The notes beneath the pieces are model-generated. The model ran no database searches. It saw only the letters and a list, made by a program, of their open reading frames with translations, and was not told where the DNA came from. DNA of 64,000 bases from CAYFPS01 sp964345075 (lineage in GTDB: Bacteria > CAIWAD01): assembly GCA_964345075.1 (NCBI GenBank), contig CAYFPS010000001.1:248001-312000 (forward strand). The letters are read 5' to 3'. The stretch's first letter is position 1. The number at the start of each line of letters is the position of its first letter. Shown here piece after piece: positions 45,093 to 54,314 of the stretch. The translations under genes and the position numbers were made by a program.

Positions 45093-45650
45093 ATGCAGGT
45101 CCTGTTTGGCGAGTGGAAGGGGCGCCGGCTGAAGAGCTCGCCTGACGAGAGTGTTCGCCCCACGACTAGCCGCATGCGCGACTGGCTTTGCAATGTCCTG
45201 GCCGATCGCTTTCGCGGCGCGCGAGTGCTGGACCTCTTTGCCGGTTGCGGAACGCTGGGCATTCAGGCCCTGAGTCTGGGCGCGCGCGAGGCGCTATTTG
45301 TGGAGCAGGCGGCCCGCACTCAGCGGATTCTGAAGACCAACCTGGAACTGGTTGGGGCCAGGGAGCGCGGCCGGGTGATGGGCGCTGACGTCTTTCGCTT
45401 TCTGGCGCGCCCGGGAAGCGAGCGCTGGGACCTGATCTTTGTGGATCCGCCCTACGCCAGAACGGACTATCCAAAACTGATGTCAGCCCTTGCTGCTGCC
45501 GATATTCTGGAGATGGGTGGCCTGATGGTTGTGGAGCATCCCGGTCCGCAGGCCGTTGATACAAAAGGACTTGAAGTCGTACGCAGCAAGGCCTTTGGCC
45601 GAAGCACAATCAGTTTGCTGGTGGCAGGTGAAGACAACGACAGACCCTGA
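45093..45650 (+). CDS. rsmD: 16S rRNA (guanine966-N2)-methyltransferase RsmD family
   Basis: A 185-residue methyltransferase. The N-terminal VRPTTSRMRDWLCNVL and SAM motif VLDLFAGCGTLGIQALSLGA are those of RsmD, as is the catalytic WDLIFVDPPYARTDY. It methylates G966 of 16S rRNA. ATG 45093 sits three bases after the previous stop. The last codons overlap the HDOD-GGDEF gene. TTGATACA, a one-base octamer variant, is at 45557. Confidence 0.9.
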   Translation: MQVLFGEWKGRRLKSSPDESVRPTTSRMRDWLCNVLADRFRGARVLDLFAGCGTLGIQALSLGAREALFVEQAARTQRILKTNLELVGARERGRVMGADVFRFLARPGSERWDLIFVDPPYARTDYPKLMSALAAADILEMGGLMVVEHPGPQAVDTKGLEVVRSKAFGRSTISLLVAGEDNDRP

Positions 45651-47157
45651 AATCCTGATAGATCGTATTGATGATCTCCCCTCGCTGACGCCCATCGTCA
45701 GCTCCGTCATGTCCATGATCGAGCGTGGCAATTGCCAGGCCGAAGATATTGGCGAGCTGCTGAGCGCGGACGCCGCCCTTACCTCCAAGATTCTCAAGGT
45801 TGTCAACAGCGCCTTTTACGGCCTTCCGCAGCAGGTGACAAGCATTTCCAAGGCTGTCGTCATGCTGGGCTTTGACACAATCCAGACCCTGGTGCTTTCA
45901 GCCAGCGTGGTTGAGCTGATGATCGAGGGCGGCGAGGCCCGCGAGGACCTCAAGCTGATCTGGGAGCGTAGCCTTTTTGCGGCCGTCACCGCACGCAAGA
46001 TCGCCCAGCGCATGGGCAAGGGCAGCATGGAAGAATGCTTCATGGCCGGACTGCTGATGGATATCGGCATGCTGGCTCAGCTCAAGCTGCACGGTGAAGA
46101 TTATGCTCGAGTGATTTCCGAAGAAATCCACGAGGGCGTGGACATAGTGGTCAATGAGGTTCAGCACTTTCAGGTCAGCCACGAACATCTGGGGCGCGCT
46201 CTGCTTACCAAGTGGGGTATTCCCGAAATTCTGACCACGCCGATTTTGTATCACCACGATCTTACCGGCAGCGAGCGCGAACCGGCTGAGATTGTGGCCA
46301 TCTGCCGTGTGGCTCATCTGGCCAGGCTTGCCTCGAACATTTTCTTCAGCCCGCAAATGGGCCACGCCATTCGCGATTACAAAACCGAGGCGCGCCGCCT
46401 GCTGGAGATGGATCCCGACGAGGTGGACCGCTTCTTCCGTTCCATTCGCGAAGAGGTTCTGGAGGTTGCCCAGCAGTACGGGATCGAGCTGAAGAACCTG
46501 CCCAGCTACACGGAGATTCTGGATCAGGCCAATCAGGAACTGAATCAGATCAACAAGACCTACGAGCAGCTGAATCGCGACCTGCTGGCCGCGCAGAAGC
46601 AGTCCGAGCAGCTGGCGCGCAGCCTGAGGCAGGCCAACGAAAAGCTTAAGCTTATGGCCTCCAAAGACGAGCTGACGGGCCTTTACAATCGACGCTACTT
46701 CGAGGATTTCTTCTCGCGGGAGTTCAGCCGCTGCATGCGCTACAAGCGTCCGATGAGCTGCATTGTGATTGACATCGACTTTTTCAAAAAGGTCAACGAT
46801 ACTTACGGGCATCTGCAGGGCGACAGCGTGCTGAAAGAGCTGGGTGAAAGGCTGATCAGCGTGCTGCGCGTGTCAGACGTTGCCGTGCGCTACGGGGGAG
46901 AGGAATTCGTGGTGCTTTTGCCGGAAACGGCCCTTTACGCAGCGCGAATCACCGGTGAAAAGATTCGGCGTGCGGTGGCACAGGATGAATTCCGCTACAA
47001 GCGCGGACAGGGCCTGCCCATTACCATTAGTGTTGGCATTGCCAGTTTTGATGGCCAGCGCGGGGCAGAGAGCCACACGGACCTGCTCAAGCAGGCCGAC
47101 GCCATGCTGTACCGGGCCAAGGAGTCCGGTCGCAATCGCTGCTGCCATGCCGGCTAG
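45628..47157 (+). CDS. HDOD-GGDEF signalling protein (probable diguanylate cyclase)
   Basis: A 509-residue cytosolic protein. HDOD domain at about residues 5-210 (LLSADAALTSKILKVVNSAFYGL, AVVMLGFDTIQTLVLS), a coiled-coil linker at about 300-345 (QANQELNQINKTYEQLNRDLLAAQ), and a GGDEF domain at about 345-505 with KDELTGLYNRRYF, IDIDFFKKVNDTYGH and YGGEEFVVLLPE. The GGEEF active site is intact, so it should make cyclic di-GMP. GTG 45628 was chosen because the earlier open frame is inside rsmD. One octamer at 46247 is in the linker between HDOD helices. Confidence 0.88.
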   Translation: MKTTTDPEILIDRIDDLPSLTPIVSSVMSMIERGNCQAEDIGELLSADAALTSKILKVVNSAFYGLPQQVTSISKAVVMLGFDTIQTLVLSASVVELMIEGGEAREDLKLIWERSLFAAVTARKIAQRMGKGSMEECFMAGLLMDIGMLAQLKLHGEDYARVISEEIHEGVDIVVNEVQHFQVSHEHLGRALLTKWGIPEILTTPILYHHDLTGSEREPAEIVAICRVAHLARLASNIFFSPQMGHAIRDYKTEARRLLEMDPDEVDRFFRSIREEVLEVAQQYGIELKNLPSYTEILDQANQELNQINKTYEQLNRDLLAAQKQSEQLARSLRQANEKLKLMASKDELTGLYNRRYFEDFFSREFSRCMRYKRPMSCIVIDIDFFKKVNDTYGHLQGDSVLKELGERLISVLRVSDVAVRYGGEEFVVLLPETALYAARITGEKIRRAVAQDEFRYKRGQGLPITISVGIASFDGQRGAESHTDLLKQADAMLYRAKESGRNRCCHAG

Positions 47158-47177
47158 CAGCCAGGGGGGACAGCATC

Positions 47178-49037
47178 ATGAGTCAGGGGGAAGGCCTCCA
47201 TTTTTCCGGATTGCTGATGCGCGTGGAGCGTCAGCTTTCCCGTGATCTTAGCCAGGCGGATGGCCTGGAAGAATCTTTGCGCATCTGCTACGAGGCCGCC
47301 TGCAAGGTGGGCGATCTGGATTGCGGCGGCGTATACCTTTTTGATCAGGACAGTGGCGCGCTGGATCTGGTTTTTCATCGGAACCTCTCCGATGAGTTTG
47401 TCGCGGCCACCTGCCACTTCGCCCCGGACAGTCCCAACGCCAAGCTCGTCAACGCGGGCACGCCCGTATACGTGAACTACACGGACATCACGGCCATGGA
47501 TGATATCCGCAAACGCGAAGATCTGCGCTTTGTGGCCGTGGTGCCGATCCGCGCCCGGAAGCAGATTGTCGGCTGCCTGAACCTGGCCAGTCGCAAGTAT
47601 GAATCCATTCCCGTTGCCGCGCAATCAGCCCTGGAGACCCTCGCCGGCCAGATCGGCCAGGCCGTGCTGCGCGAGCAGACCCTTCAGCAGCTGAAAGAGC
47701 GCGAAGAGAACCTCGACACCTTTTTCGATTCCGTGCGCGATTTCCTCTTTGTGCTGGACATGAAGGGCAACTTGCTGCGGGTCAACAGCACCGTTCTGGA
47801 TCGCCTTGGTTACCGCAGCGAAGAGCTGATTGGTCGCTCCGTTTTGATGGTGCACCCGGAGCCGCGGCGAGACGAAGCCCTGGAGGTTCTGGGTGGCATG
47901 CTGGCCGGCACGGTGGATTACTGCCCGGTGCCGCTGGTCTGCAAGGATGGCAGCCATATTCCCGTGGAGACGCGGGTCAGCGAAGGCCGCTGGAATGGTC
48001 GCCCGGCTCTCTTTGGTGTATCACGGGATGTAAGTGATCGCGTTCGCACGCAGCGCGAGCTGGAGGAAAGCGAAGCCCGTTACCGCAGCATGTTTGAAGA
48101 CAACAAGGCCATCAAGCTGCTGATAGACCCTGAATCGGGGCTGGTGGTTGAGGCGAACAGCGCCGCGGGAAGCTTTTACGGGAAAAGCCGCGAGGCCCTT
48201 CCGGGAACGCCCGTGCGTGATCTGGTTGTCGGTGGCGAGGCCGAGATGCCCTGTTCGACCGAGGACGCGCATGTTGTATCACAGCGCCACCTGACAAAGG
48301 GCGGGCATGTGCGCGAGGTCGAGTTGCACTGCTCTACGCTCTTCTTTGGTCAGCGCCGGCTGGTGTATGCCATTGTCCACGACGTGACCGAGCGCAAGCA
48401 GGCCGAGCGGGAGCGCCAGAGCAACATGCACTTCCTTGAGCGCATGATGGATACAATTCCTTTGCCCGTCTTTTACAAGGACACGGCCGGGACCTACCTG
48501 GACTGTAATCAGGCCTACGCCGATTTTCTGGGTCGGGCCAAACAGGAAATCATCGGCCACACGATGGACGTTGCCGGTTCGGGCGAGATTGTGCGAGTAT
48601 GCCAGCTCAAGGATGAGCAGTTAATGCAGGCACCGGGCTTTCTGGTATACGAGCACTACATGTATAACGGTTCTGGCGACAAACGAAACGTGCTCTTCTA
48701 CAAGGCGACCTTCAATGACGCCGACGGTGTGCTGGGCGGGATTATTAGCGCCATGGTCGACATCACCGATGAAGTTGAAGCGCGCACCGAGCGCGAGGGT
48801 CTGATTGACAAGTTAATGCGCGCCCTGGAAGACGTTAAGACCTTGCGCGGCTTCCTGCCGATCTGCTCTTCCTGCAAGAAGATTCGTGACGACTCAGGCT
48901 ACTGGCAGCAGATTGAGGCTTACATTTCCAGGCATAGCGACGCGGAGTTCAGCCACAGCATCTGTCCTGAGTGTTACAAGGATCTTTATCCGGATCTGGC
49001 GGCTGAAGACGAAGCGGATGAGTCCGCTCAGGCCTGA
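47178..49037 (+). CDS. GAF and multi-PAS sensor protein without kinase domain
   Basis: A 619-residue sensor. GAF domain at about 20-165, then three PAS domains (starts near EENLDTFFDSVRDFLFV, EARYRSMFEDNKAIKLL and FLERMMDTIPLPVFYKD). The C-terminus has LRGFLPICSSCKKIRDDSGYWQQIEAYI and SICPECYKDLYPD, a CxxC...CxxC segment often seen after PAS domains, likely zinc-binding. There is no histidine kinase, GGDEF or EAL output. Being 20 bases behind the HDOD-GGDEF gene, it may signal to it. Octamers are at 48017 (Val-Ser-Arg) and 48275 (Val-Ser-Gln). It ends ten bases inside the convergent cysteine synthase gene. Confidence 0.87.
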   Translation: MSQGEGLHFSGLLMRVERQLSRDLSQADGLEESLRICYEAACKVGDLDCGGVYLFDQDSGALDLVFHRNLSDEFVAATCHFAPDSPNAKLVNAGTPVYVNYTDITAMDDIRKREDLRFVAVVPIRARKQIVGCLNLASRKYESIPVAAQSALETLAGQIGQAVLREQTLQQLKEREENLDTFFDSVRDFLFVLDMKGNLLRVNSTVLDRLGYRSEELIGRSVLMVHPEPRRDEALEVLGGMLAGTVDYCPVPLVCKDGSHIPVETRVSEGRWNGRPALFGVSRDVSDRVRTQRELEESEARYRSMFEDNKAIKLLIDPESGLVVEANSAAGSFYGKSREALPGTPVRDLVVGGEAEMPCSTEDAHVVSQRHLTKGGHVREVELHCSTLFFGQRRLVYAIVHDVTERKQAERERQSNMHFLERMMDTIPLPVFYKDTAGTYLDCNQAYADFLGRAKQEIIGHTMDVAGSGEIVRVCQLKDEQLMQAPGFLVYEHYMYNGSGDKRNVLFYKATFNDADGVLGGIISAMVDITDEVEARTEREGLIDKLMRALEDVKTLRGFLPICSSCKKIRDDSGYWQQIEAYISRHSDAEFSHSICPECYKDLYPDLAAEDEADESAQA

Positions 49038-50020
49038 TCAAAGGCCTTGTTCATGTCGTAGCCCTGCTCCTTCAGCCAGTCCTCGTTGTGGAACTTGCTC
49101 AAGTAGCGTTCACCACTGTCACAGAGCATTACCACGATGTTCTGGCCCTTGTTCATGCCCGCCGCCACTCTCCTGGCCGCTGCCAGAATCGTTCCGCTGC
49201 TTCCGCCCACCAGCATGCCTTCTTCGCGGCAGATTCTCCGCGCCCAGTAGAAGCTCTCTTCATCGCTGATATAGGCCATCTCGTCCACATGGTCCAGATT
49301 GAGGGTTTTGGGCAGGAAGTCCTCGCCGATGCCCTCAACGTGATACAGCTGCCCCTCGATCAATTCTCCGGTGTCGAAGTAGTGTTTGATGATGCTGCCT
49401 ACAGGCTCGGCACCCACAATGCGAATTGCCGGATTTTTCTCCTTCAGGTAGCGACTGACGCCACTGATGGTGCCGCCCGTGCCCATGCCCATCACAAAGG
49501 CGTCAATCTGTCCATTTGTATCACGCCAGATCTCTTCGGCTGTCGTGCGGTAGTGCATTTCCGGATTGGCCAGGTTGACGAACTGGTCCGCCATCACGGC
49601 GCCGGGGGTTTCCCGCGTGATACGCCGTGCAGTTTCCATGAAGCTCTCGGGGTGATCAATTGGTACATCGGTGCGTGTCCGCACGACGCTTCCGCCAAAG
49701 GCGCGAATCATCTGCTCGCGCTCCATGCTCATCTTGGTTGGCATCACAATGATGCAGCGGTAACCGCGCTGGGCACAGGCCATGGCCAGCCCCACACCCA
49801 TATTGCCGCTTGAGGCCTCAACTACGGAGCCGCCGGGCTTTAGCAGCCCGCGTGATTCAAGATCTTCCACAAGCGCCAGCGCCACGCGGTCCTTGATGCT
49901 GGCACCGGGGTTCACCCGCTCAAGCTTGCCAATGAAGGAAGGCGCAAGGTCTGCGCAAACCCGGTTAAGGCGCACCATGGGCGTGTTGCCGATCAGCTCG
50001 AGAACATTGTTGTGGATCAT
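49028..50020 (-). CDS. Cysteine synthase / cystathionine beta-synthase family enzyme
   Basis: A 330-residue PLP enzyme. LIGNTPMVRLNRV opens the fold, NPGASIKDRVAL carries the PLP lysine, VEASSGNMGVGLA the substrate loop, and GMGTGGTISGVSRYLKE the phosphate cup. EGIGEDFLPKTLNLDHVDE is more like cystathionine beta-synthase than CysK, so the sulphide or homocysteine acceptor remains open. It overlaps the SpoIID-type gene by ATGA. Octamers at 49340 and 49517. Confidence 0.88.
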   Translation of the reverse strand: MIHNNVLELIGNTPMVRLNRVCADLAPSFIGKLERVNPGASIKDRVALALVEDLESRGLLKPGGSVVEASSGNMGVGLAMACAQRGYRCIIVMPTKMSMEREQMIRAFGGSVVRTRTDVPIDHPESFMETARRITRETPGAVMADQFVNLANPEMHYRTTAEEIWRDTNGQIDAFVMGMGTGGTISGVSRYLKEKNPAIRIVGAEPVGSIIKHYFDTGELIEGQLYHVEGIGEDFLPKTLNLDHVDEMAYISDEESFYWARRICREEGMLVGGSSGTILAAARRVAAGMNKGQNIVVMLCDSGERYLSKFHNEDWLKEQGYDMNKAFDQA

Positions 50021-51642
50021 TCCTCAAGGTCCTTTCCGCCTGCAGCACCAATCTGCTTCAGGCTTGTTCCGGGATAGTAATGCGCCAGAATTTCCTGCCA
50101 GCTTTTGCCGACCGAGGCCATGTGAAGCGCGCCCAGCTGGCAGAGCCCGACGCCATGACCCCAGCCTTTTCCCGTGATGACAATGTCCTGTCCGGAAAAC
50201 TCCAGAAAGAAGGCGCTCGAATAGAGGCAGTTCTTCCAGAGGGCACGACGGATGACAAGCTCCTTGCCCAGCTCAAAAACGCCGCGGTCGGTAACGACAT
50301 TCAGCCGCTCGATACGGCCGGATTGGCCCCGCTTGACGACTTCCAGGTCAAAGAGCATCTCGAAGGACTCGCCGGAAACCTTGCGAATCTGGCTGGCGAC
50401 TTCTTCGCGCGGCAGGGAAAGCTTCCAGCGATACATGTCTTCACAGTATTCCATGGAGGCGGGCAGGCTGTGTCTGTCCGTGTTACAACAAACGTCCTCG
50501 TCGGCCAGAATGTACTCGCGCCATGCGGCCTCGCTTTTCGGTTTGGGAATCGACAGGCCATTCAGGCTGTCGCGCAAGACGGGCGTCCAGGGCACGGACT
50601 GATCTTCCCAGACGTGCTCCCAGGACTCGGTGATACCGCCGCAGCTCTTGCTGTAACGCGCATCGCAGATCATGCCTTCCCAGGCAATGACAATGCCCTC
50701 TGTATCACGAACAGCCGCCAGGCTCTCTTCTTGCATCACGCCCGTGCCGCGATAGCACTGGCAGTGATCATCCGCGCAAAGATCAAAGGGTTCGCCCGCG
50801 TGGTGCCGGCCTCGAGTGGAGAGCAGCGTGGAACGGGCGGCGACGGTCTGGGCTCTTAGCAGGTCGGGCGGATTGTCCGCTTTCATCTCCGAACTGTTGA
50901 CGCCTGCCAGGTAATCCTCCAGGTCCAGCTCGTTGACCAGACAGAGGCGGCCATCAGCTTCCAGGTGAAGGCAGAGCGTGTCGGGATAGGCGAGTTCTTC
51001 GTGGTGATCCCAATGAAAGCCGATGCCCACGCGAACATCCTGCGCAAAAGCCTCCGTGTCATCGGGCAGAATCAGTCTGACACCGCTCTCAAGCTCGTGG
51101 CTCTCGCCGCAAGGGCCGGTCAGAATGATTGTGCCCAGCGGCTCGTCTGCCAGCAGCGTGTGACGCTGGCCCTTGTCAACATGCCAGAGCGAGGGGGGGA
51201 CCTCTGGCTTCTGTCCTTCGCGCAGGCTGGCCGTTGCCTGACGGGCCCTTTCCAGAATTGCCTCGTCGGCGGGCAGCACGCCTTCCCGTGATACATGATC
51301 GGCGCCGGCCAGTGATTCCCGTGCTGCCGGTACCAGCAGAAGGCGGGTTGGTGGCGCATAAAGGCCGCCGGACCATGTGGCTCCCGGGGCGTGGGGATTG
51401 TCCAGCACGTCCAGTCCTGCACGACCAAGCAGGTCGGCAACAGCTGAAACCAGCTTGTCATCGGCGGACTCAAGAATCTTCAGGCCGGTCCAGACCAGGC
51501 CGGGGCAATCGATTCTGGCACGCGCGGTCCAGAGTCCACCACGCAGCACGGCTCGTGGCTCACGGCCAATGGCGGTGCCGTGAGGCAAGCGCAGCGTGAT
51601 CTCTTCCCTGTGATGCATGATGCCGATGCGGACGCGTTCCAT
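50017..51642 (-). CDS. SpoIID/LytB-domain protein
   Basis: A 541-residue protein whose second half is a SpoIID/LytB domain: NELDLEDYLAGVNSSEM, LLRAQTVAARSTLLS, CQCYRGTGV, KSCGGITESWEHVW and, near the end, GKGWGHGVGLCQLGALHMA. SpoIID proteins cleave glycan strands in endospore formers; in non-sporulating bacteria the domain is found with wall-remodelling roles. The N-terminal half (about 1-180) is unrecognised and there is no clear signal peptide, which is odd for a wall enzyme. The start is ATG 51642 with GGAG; a GTG further upstream is possible. Octamers at 50701 and 51288. Confidence 0.87.
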   Translation of the reverse strand: MERVRIGIMHHREEITLRLPHGTAIGREPRAVLRGGLWTARARIDCPGLVWTGLKILESADDKLVSAVADLLGRAGLDVLDNPHAPGATWSGGLYAPPTRLLLVPAARESLAGADHVSREGVLPADEAILERARQATASLREGQKPEVPPSLWHVDKGQRHTLLADEPLGTIILTGPCGESHELESGVRLILPDDTEAFAQDVRVGIGFHWDHHEELAYPDTLCLHLEADGRLCLVNELDLEDYLAGVNSSEMKADNPPDLLRAQTVAARSTLLSTRGRHHAGEPFDLCADDHCQCYRGTGVMQEESLAAVRDTEGIVIAWEGMICDARYSKSCGGITESWEHVWEDQSVPWTPVLRDSLNGLSIPKPKSEAAWREYILADEDVCCNTDRHSLPASMEYCEDMYRWKLSLPREEVASQIRKVSGESFEMLFDLEVVKRGQSGRIERLNVVTDRGVFELGKELVIRRALWKNCLYSSAFFLEFSGQDIVITGKGWGHGVGLCQLGALHMASVGKSWQEILAHYYPGTSLKQIGAAGGKDLEE

Positions 51643-51680
51643 GGCTCCAAGGTAAGGATTTGCCGCTGGGTGCGGGGGGT

Positions 51681-52343
51681 TTAGTGCCACAGGACGTCAA
51701 GCCAGGCGGCCAGATTCACGGCTGCATGCAGCAGGATGGGCGGACCCAGCGAGCCGCTTCGTTCACGCAGCAAGCCCAGCGCCAGACCCAGCAGGAAGAG
51801 TTGCGGAAGCTGCCAGGGGTTCATGTGCGCGGCGGTAAAAACAAGCGCCGGGACCAGCAGCAGGCCGCTCCTTCCCGCGCTTTCCAGCCACGCCCTCCGA
51901 ATCAGTCCACGAAAGAGCAGCTCCTCGCAAAGGGGCGTTACCACCAGAAGCGTTGCTGCAAGCAGGAAGGACTCCCCCAGTGATGCCGGCTTCATCAGGG
52001 CAATGGTCTTTGCGGCCAGCTCTTCAGGCACTGGCAGGAGCAGGTTGAGCGGGTGGCTGAGCAAAAGAAAAAGAGGCGCCGCCACCAGCGCGGCCCCGTA
52101 CCAGAGCAGGTCGCGGCTTGAGTCGATTTGGCGGAACGGCATGTACAGTGGGCGCAGGGCGGGGGGTGTTGCAATCAGCAGGGGAAGTCCGAGCAGCAGC
52201 TCGACGAAAAGCATGTTCAGGCGGCGGCCCAGATCGCCCTCGGCAAAAAGCGGCAGAAGCAGCAGGGCAACGAGCGGCATGATCCATGTAACACGGGGAA
52301 GCAGGTCCAGCGTATACAGCCCGTCGGGCGAACGGCCCTTCAT
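51681..52343 (-). CDS. CPBP-family intramembrane metalloprotease
   Basis: A 220-residue multispanning protein. The CPBP (CAAX/Abi) motifs are present: PLCEELLFRGLIRRAW, VFTAAHMNPWQLPQL and HAAVNLAAW, with the metal-binding Glu and His residues. Such proteases cleave or process membrane peptides; the target is unknown. It overlaps the rRNA methyltransferase gene upstream by four bases. TGTAACAC at 52287. Confidence 0.88.
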   Translation of the reverse strand: MKGRSPDGLYTLDLLPRVTWIMPLVALLLLPLFAEGDLGRRLNMLFVELLLGLPLLIATPPALRPLYMPFRQIDSSRDLLWYGAALVAAPLFLLLSHPLNLLLPVPEELAAKTIALMKPASLGESFLLAATLLVVTPLCEELLFRGLIRRAWLESAGRSGLLLVPALVFTAAHMNPWQLPQLFLLGLALGLLRERSGSLGPPILLHAAVNLAAWLDVLWH

Positions 52344-53110
52344 GCCTGTCTGGCTTGTCTGTGCATTTCCCAGGCGCAGATGGCAAGGGCGTGGCCGGCG
52401 TTCAGGCTCTCCATGCCGCCCGCGCCGGGAATGTGCAGGGGCTCTCCGCCGAAACGCCGTGATACACGGATGCCGTGGCTCTCGCCACCCAGCACGGGCA
52501 GGTCCTGCTCTTCGAAGATGTGTTCATCAATGGGTGCCCCGCCGGCGGGCTCCAGAAGCAGAAGTCTGCGCCGGCGCTTTTCCAGCTCGCGCCCCAGTTC
52601 ATCTTCATCCACCGTGTGACACGCTTCCAGCCGGAATACGGCGCCCATCGAGGCGCGGATGCCGCGGGGACTCCACGGGTCGGCGGCCGGTGATACAAGC
52701 CAGACGCGGCGCAGACCAAACCAGAGTGCGCTGCGCAGGATGGAGCCAAGGTTGCCCAGGTCCATCAGGCCGTCAAGCAAAAGCTGCGGCGGCAGCTCTG
52801 TGTTGGTGCGGGGCGCGGGGCCAACCATCACAACACCCTCGGGCGACTTCTGCTCCCCCAGCCTGGCCAGATCCTGTGGACGGCAGGCGCGCACAAGCTC
52901 CTTGTCCAGGGGCGCAGCCTGTGATACTGAGGCAAGAAGCTCGTCTTCACGGCCCTTTTCGACAAGGACACAGGAGGGCTTACCGCCACTGGTCAGGTAG
53001 TCCTTGCAGCACTTGATTCCGGGAATCAGCAGGAGGCCTGTATCACGCCGGGCGGCACGGTCACGCAGCTCCAGAAAGCCGCGCAGTTCTTCGCGGCCAA
53101 GGCCGGTCAT
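52340..53110 (-). CDS. SpoU/TrmH-family RNA 2'-O-methyltransferase
   Basis: A 256-residue methyltransferase with the three SpoU motifs in order: LMDLGNLGSILRSALWFG (motif 1), LPVLGGESHGI (motif 2) and GMESLNAGHALAICAWE (motif 3), which form the SAM knot. The N-terminal 100 residues are a substrate-binding domain. It modifies rRNA or tRNA; the site is unknown. ATG at 53110 overlaps the upstream gene by four bases. Octamers at 52459 (Val-Ser-Arg), 52690 and 53039. Confidence 0.9.
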   Translation of the reverse strand: MTGLGREELRGFLELRDRAARRDTGLLLIPGIKCCKDYLTSGGKPSCVLVEKGREDELLASVSQAAPLDKELVRACRPQDLARLGEQKSPEGVVMVGPAPRTNTELPPQLLLDGLMDLGNLGSILRSALWFGLRRVWLVSPAADPWSPRGIRASMGAVFRLEACHTVDEDELGRELEKRRRRLLLLEPAGGAPIDEHIFEEQDLPVLGGESHGIRVSRRFGGEPLHIPGAGGMESLNAGHALAICAWEMHRQARQA

Positions 53111-53442
53111 GAGTTCTGGCCCATGCCGTAGATCTTGTGGACGGGCAGTGAAATGATCAGGCCGTTGCCCGGTTCGTTGAAGGGGCCGACAATTTCGCGA
53201 AAGACCTCGGCGACCTTCTCTTCCTGATCTTCATTCACGGCTGTCAGGATGGTCTTGTTGTGCGGACGGTTGCCGGAGAGCAGGCCCTTCAGTCCGGCGA
53301 AAATCGGCAGATCCTGCGAAAGAATACGCCCCATGCCCACGCTGTCGAGAATGGTTGCGCCGCGCACATCCGCCTCGAGCAGGCCCTGCACAAAGTCGTC
53401 GAGGAGTTCTTCCTTGTTGAGCACAATCAAAAGAAGGCGCAT
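53107..53442 (-). CDS. PII-like regulatory protein
   Basis: A 111-residue protein that looks like a divergent PII/CutA-fold member: MRLLLIVLNKEELLDDFVQGLLEADVRGATILDSVGMG followed by EDQEEKVAEVFREIVG. The T-loop lacks the GlnB uridylylation site, so it is not a standard GlnB/GlnK. It sits directly after a PTS IIA gene, which suggests carbon- or nitrogen-linked sensing; this is inference. Confidence 0.7.
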   Translation of the reverse strand: MRLLLIVLNKEELLDDFVQGLLEADVRGATILDSVGMGRILSQDLPIFAGLKGLLSGNRPHNKTILTAVNEDQEEKVAEVFREIVGPFNEPGNGLIISLPVHKIYGMGQNS

Positions 53443-53909
53443 TACATGTCCAGCAGATCTTCTTCGGCCAGCTCGACCTTTTCGATCAGGGCATGGCTGT
53501 CGCTGCAGGCGACCAGCTCCTGGGCGAGTCCGCGCCTGGCCAGCCGGGAAATGCGCGCCAGCATTTTCAAATGTCCGCCGCTGTTGCCCTGAGGGCTCAA
53601 GAGCAGGACGAGCAGGTTTGCCTTCAACCCGTCGGCTGCGGCAAAGTCGATGCCTGAAGGAAAGGTTCCCACGGCCACGAGCGGCTTGCTGATCTGCAGG
53701 CAGTTGGTGTGGGGAATGGCCACCGCCTCGCCGATGCCGGTGGGGTACTCGTCTTCGCGCTCCATCACCAGCGAAAAAGCCTGATTGGCGTCACTGATTG
53801 CACCGCTACCGGCCAGCAGCTCCACCAGTGCGCGAATGGCACCAGGCTTGTCGCTTTCCGGCGAGTGGACAAGGACATGTTCCTTTTGGAGCAATTCTGC
53901 AAACTTCAT
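53442..53909 (-). CDS. PTS fructose-type EIIA domain protein (PtsN-like)
   Basis: A 155-residue EIIA(Fru) domain. The active-site histidine is in EAVAIPHTNC, preceded by MEREDEYPTGIG. It has no IIB or IIC partner nearby, so it is more likely a regulatory phosphoacceptor like PtsN than a sugar transporter part. It heads the six-gene minus-strand set, with one-base overlap to the next gene, and has no octamer. Confidence 0.88.
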   Translation of the reverse strand: MKFAELLQKEHVLVHSPESDKPGAIRALVELLAGSGAISDANQAFSLVMEREDEYPTGIGEAVAIPHTNCLQISKPLVAVGTFPSGIDFAAADGLKANLLVLLLSPQGNSGGHLKMLARISRLARRGLAQELVACSDSHALIEKVELAEEDLLDM

Positions 53910-53960
53910 GCGGGACTCCTGATAGTCCCGCGAAGGTAGTGAATCGAAGTGGGAGGGCCC

Positions 53961-54287
53961 ATGAAACAGGAACTGCGTCTGGTATTAAGCACCATCTCCT
54001 CGCGAGACGAAGCCGTCAGGCTGGGGCGGGAGCTGGTGCAGGAGGGCCTGGCGGCCTGTGTGAGCATTGTACCCGGCTGCCTGTCGATTTATGAATGGGA
54101 CGGCAAGCTGGAAGAAGAGTCGGAATGCCTGCTGCTTTTCAAGACCAGCGCGCGTCGCCTGCCAGAATTGATGGAAGCCCTCTCCGAACGGCATCCCTAC
54201 GAGCTGCCCGAGCGCCTGGCTTTTGAGCCCATTGAAAGTGGCCGGGACTACCTCTCCTGGGTTCTAAGGCAGGTTGAAGGCGCGTGA
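53961..54287 (+). CDS. cutA: CutA1 divalent-cation tolerance family protein
   Basis: A 108-residue CutA1: LVLSTISSRDEAVRLGRELVQEGLAACVSIVPG, SIYEWDGKLEEESECLLLFKT and HPYELPERLAFEP are all conserved features of this trimeric family linked to copper tolerance. ATG 53961 follows GGGAGGG. It stands alone between the divergent PTS IIA gene and a MarR-like gene. Confidence 0.93.
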   Translation: MKQELRLVLSTISSRDEAVRLGRELVQEGLAACVSIVPGCLSIYEWDGKLEEESECLLLFKTSARRLPELMEALSERHPYELPERLAFEPIESGRDYLSWVLRQVEGA

Positions 54288-54314
54288 CCTTTGTCAAATC
54301 ATTCATTGCGATAA

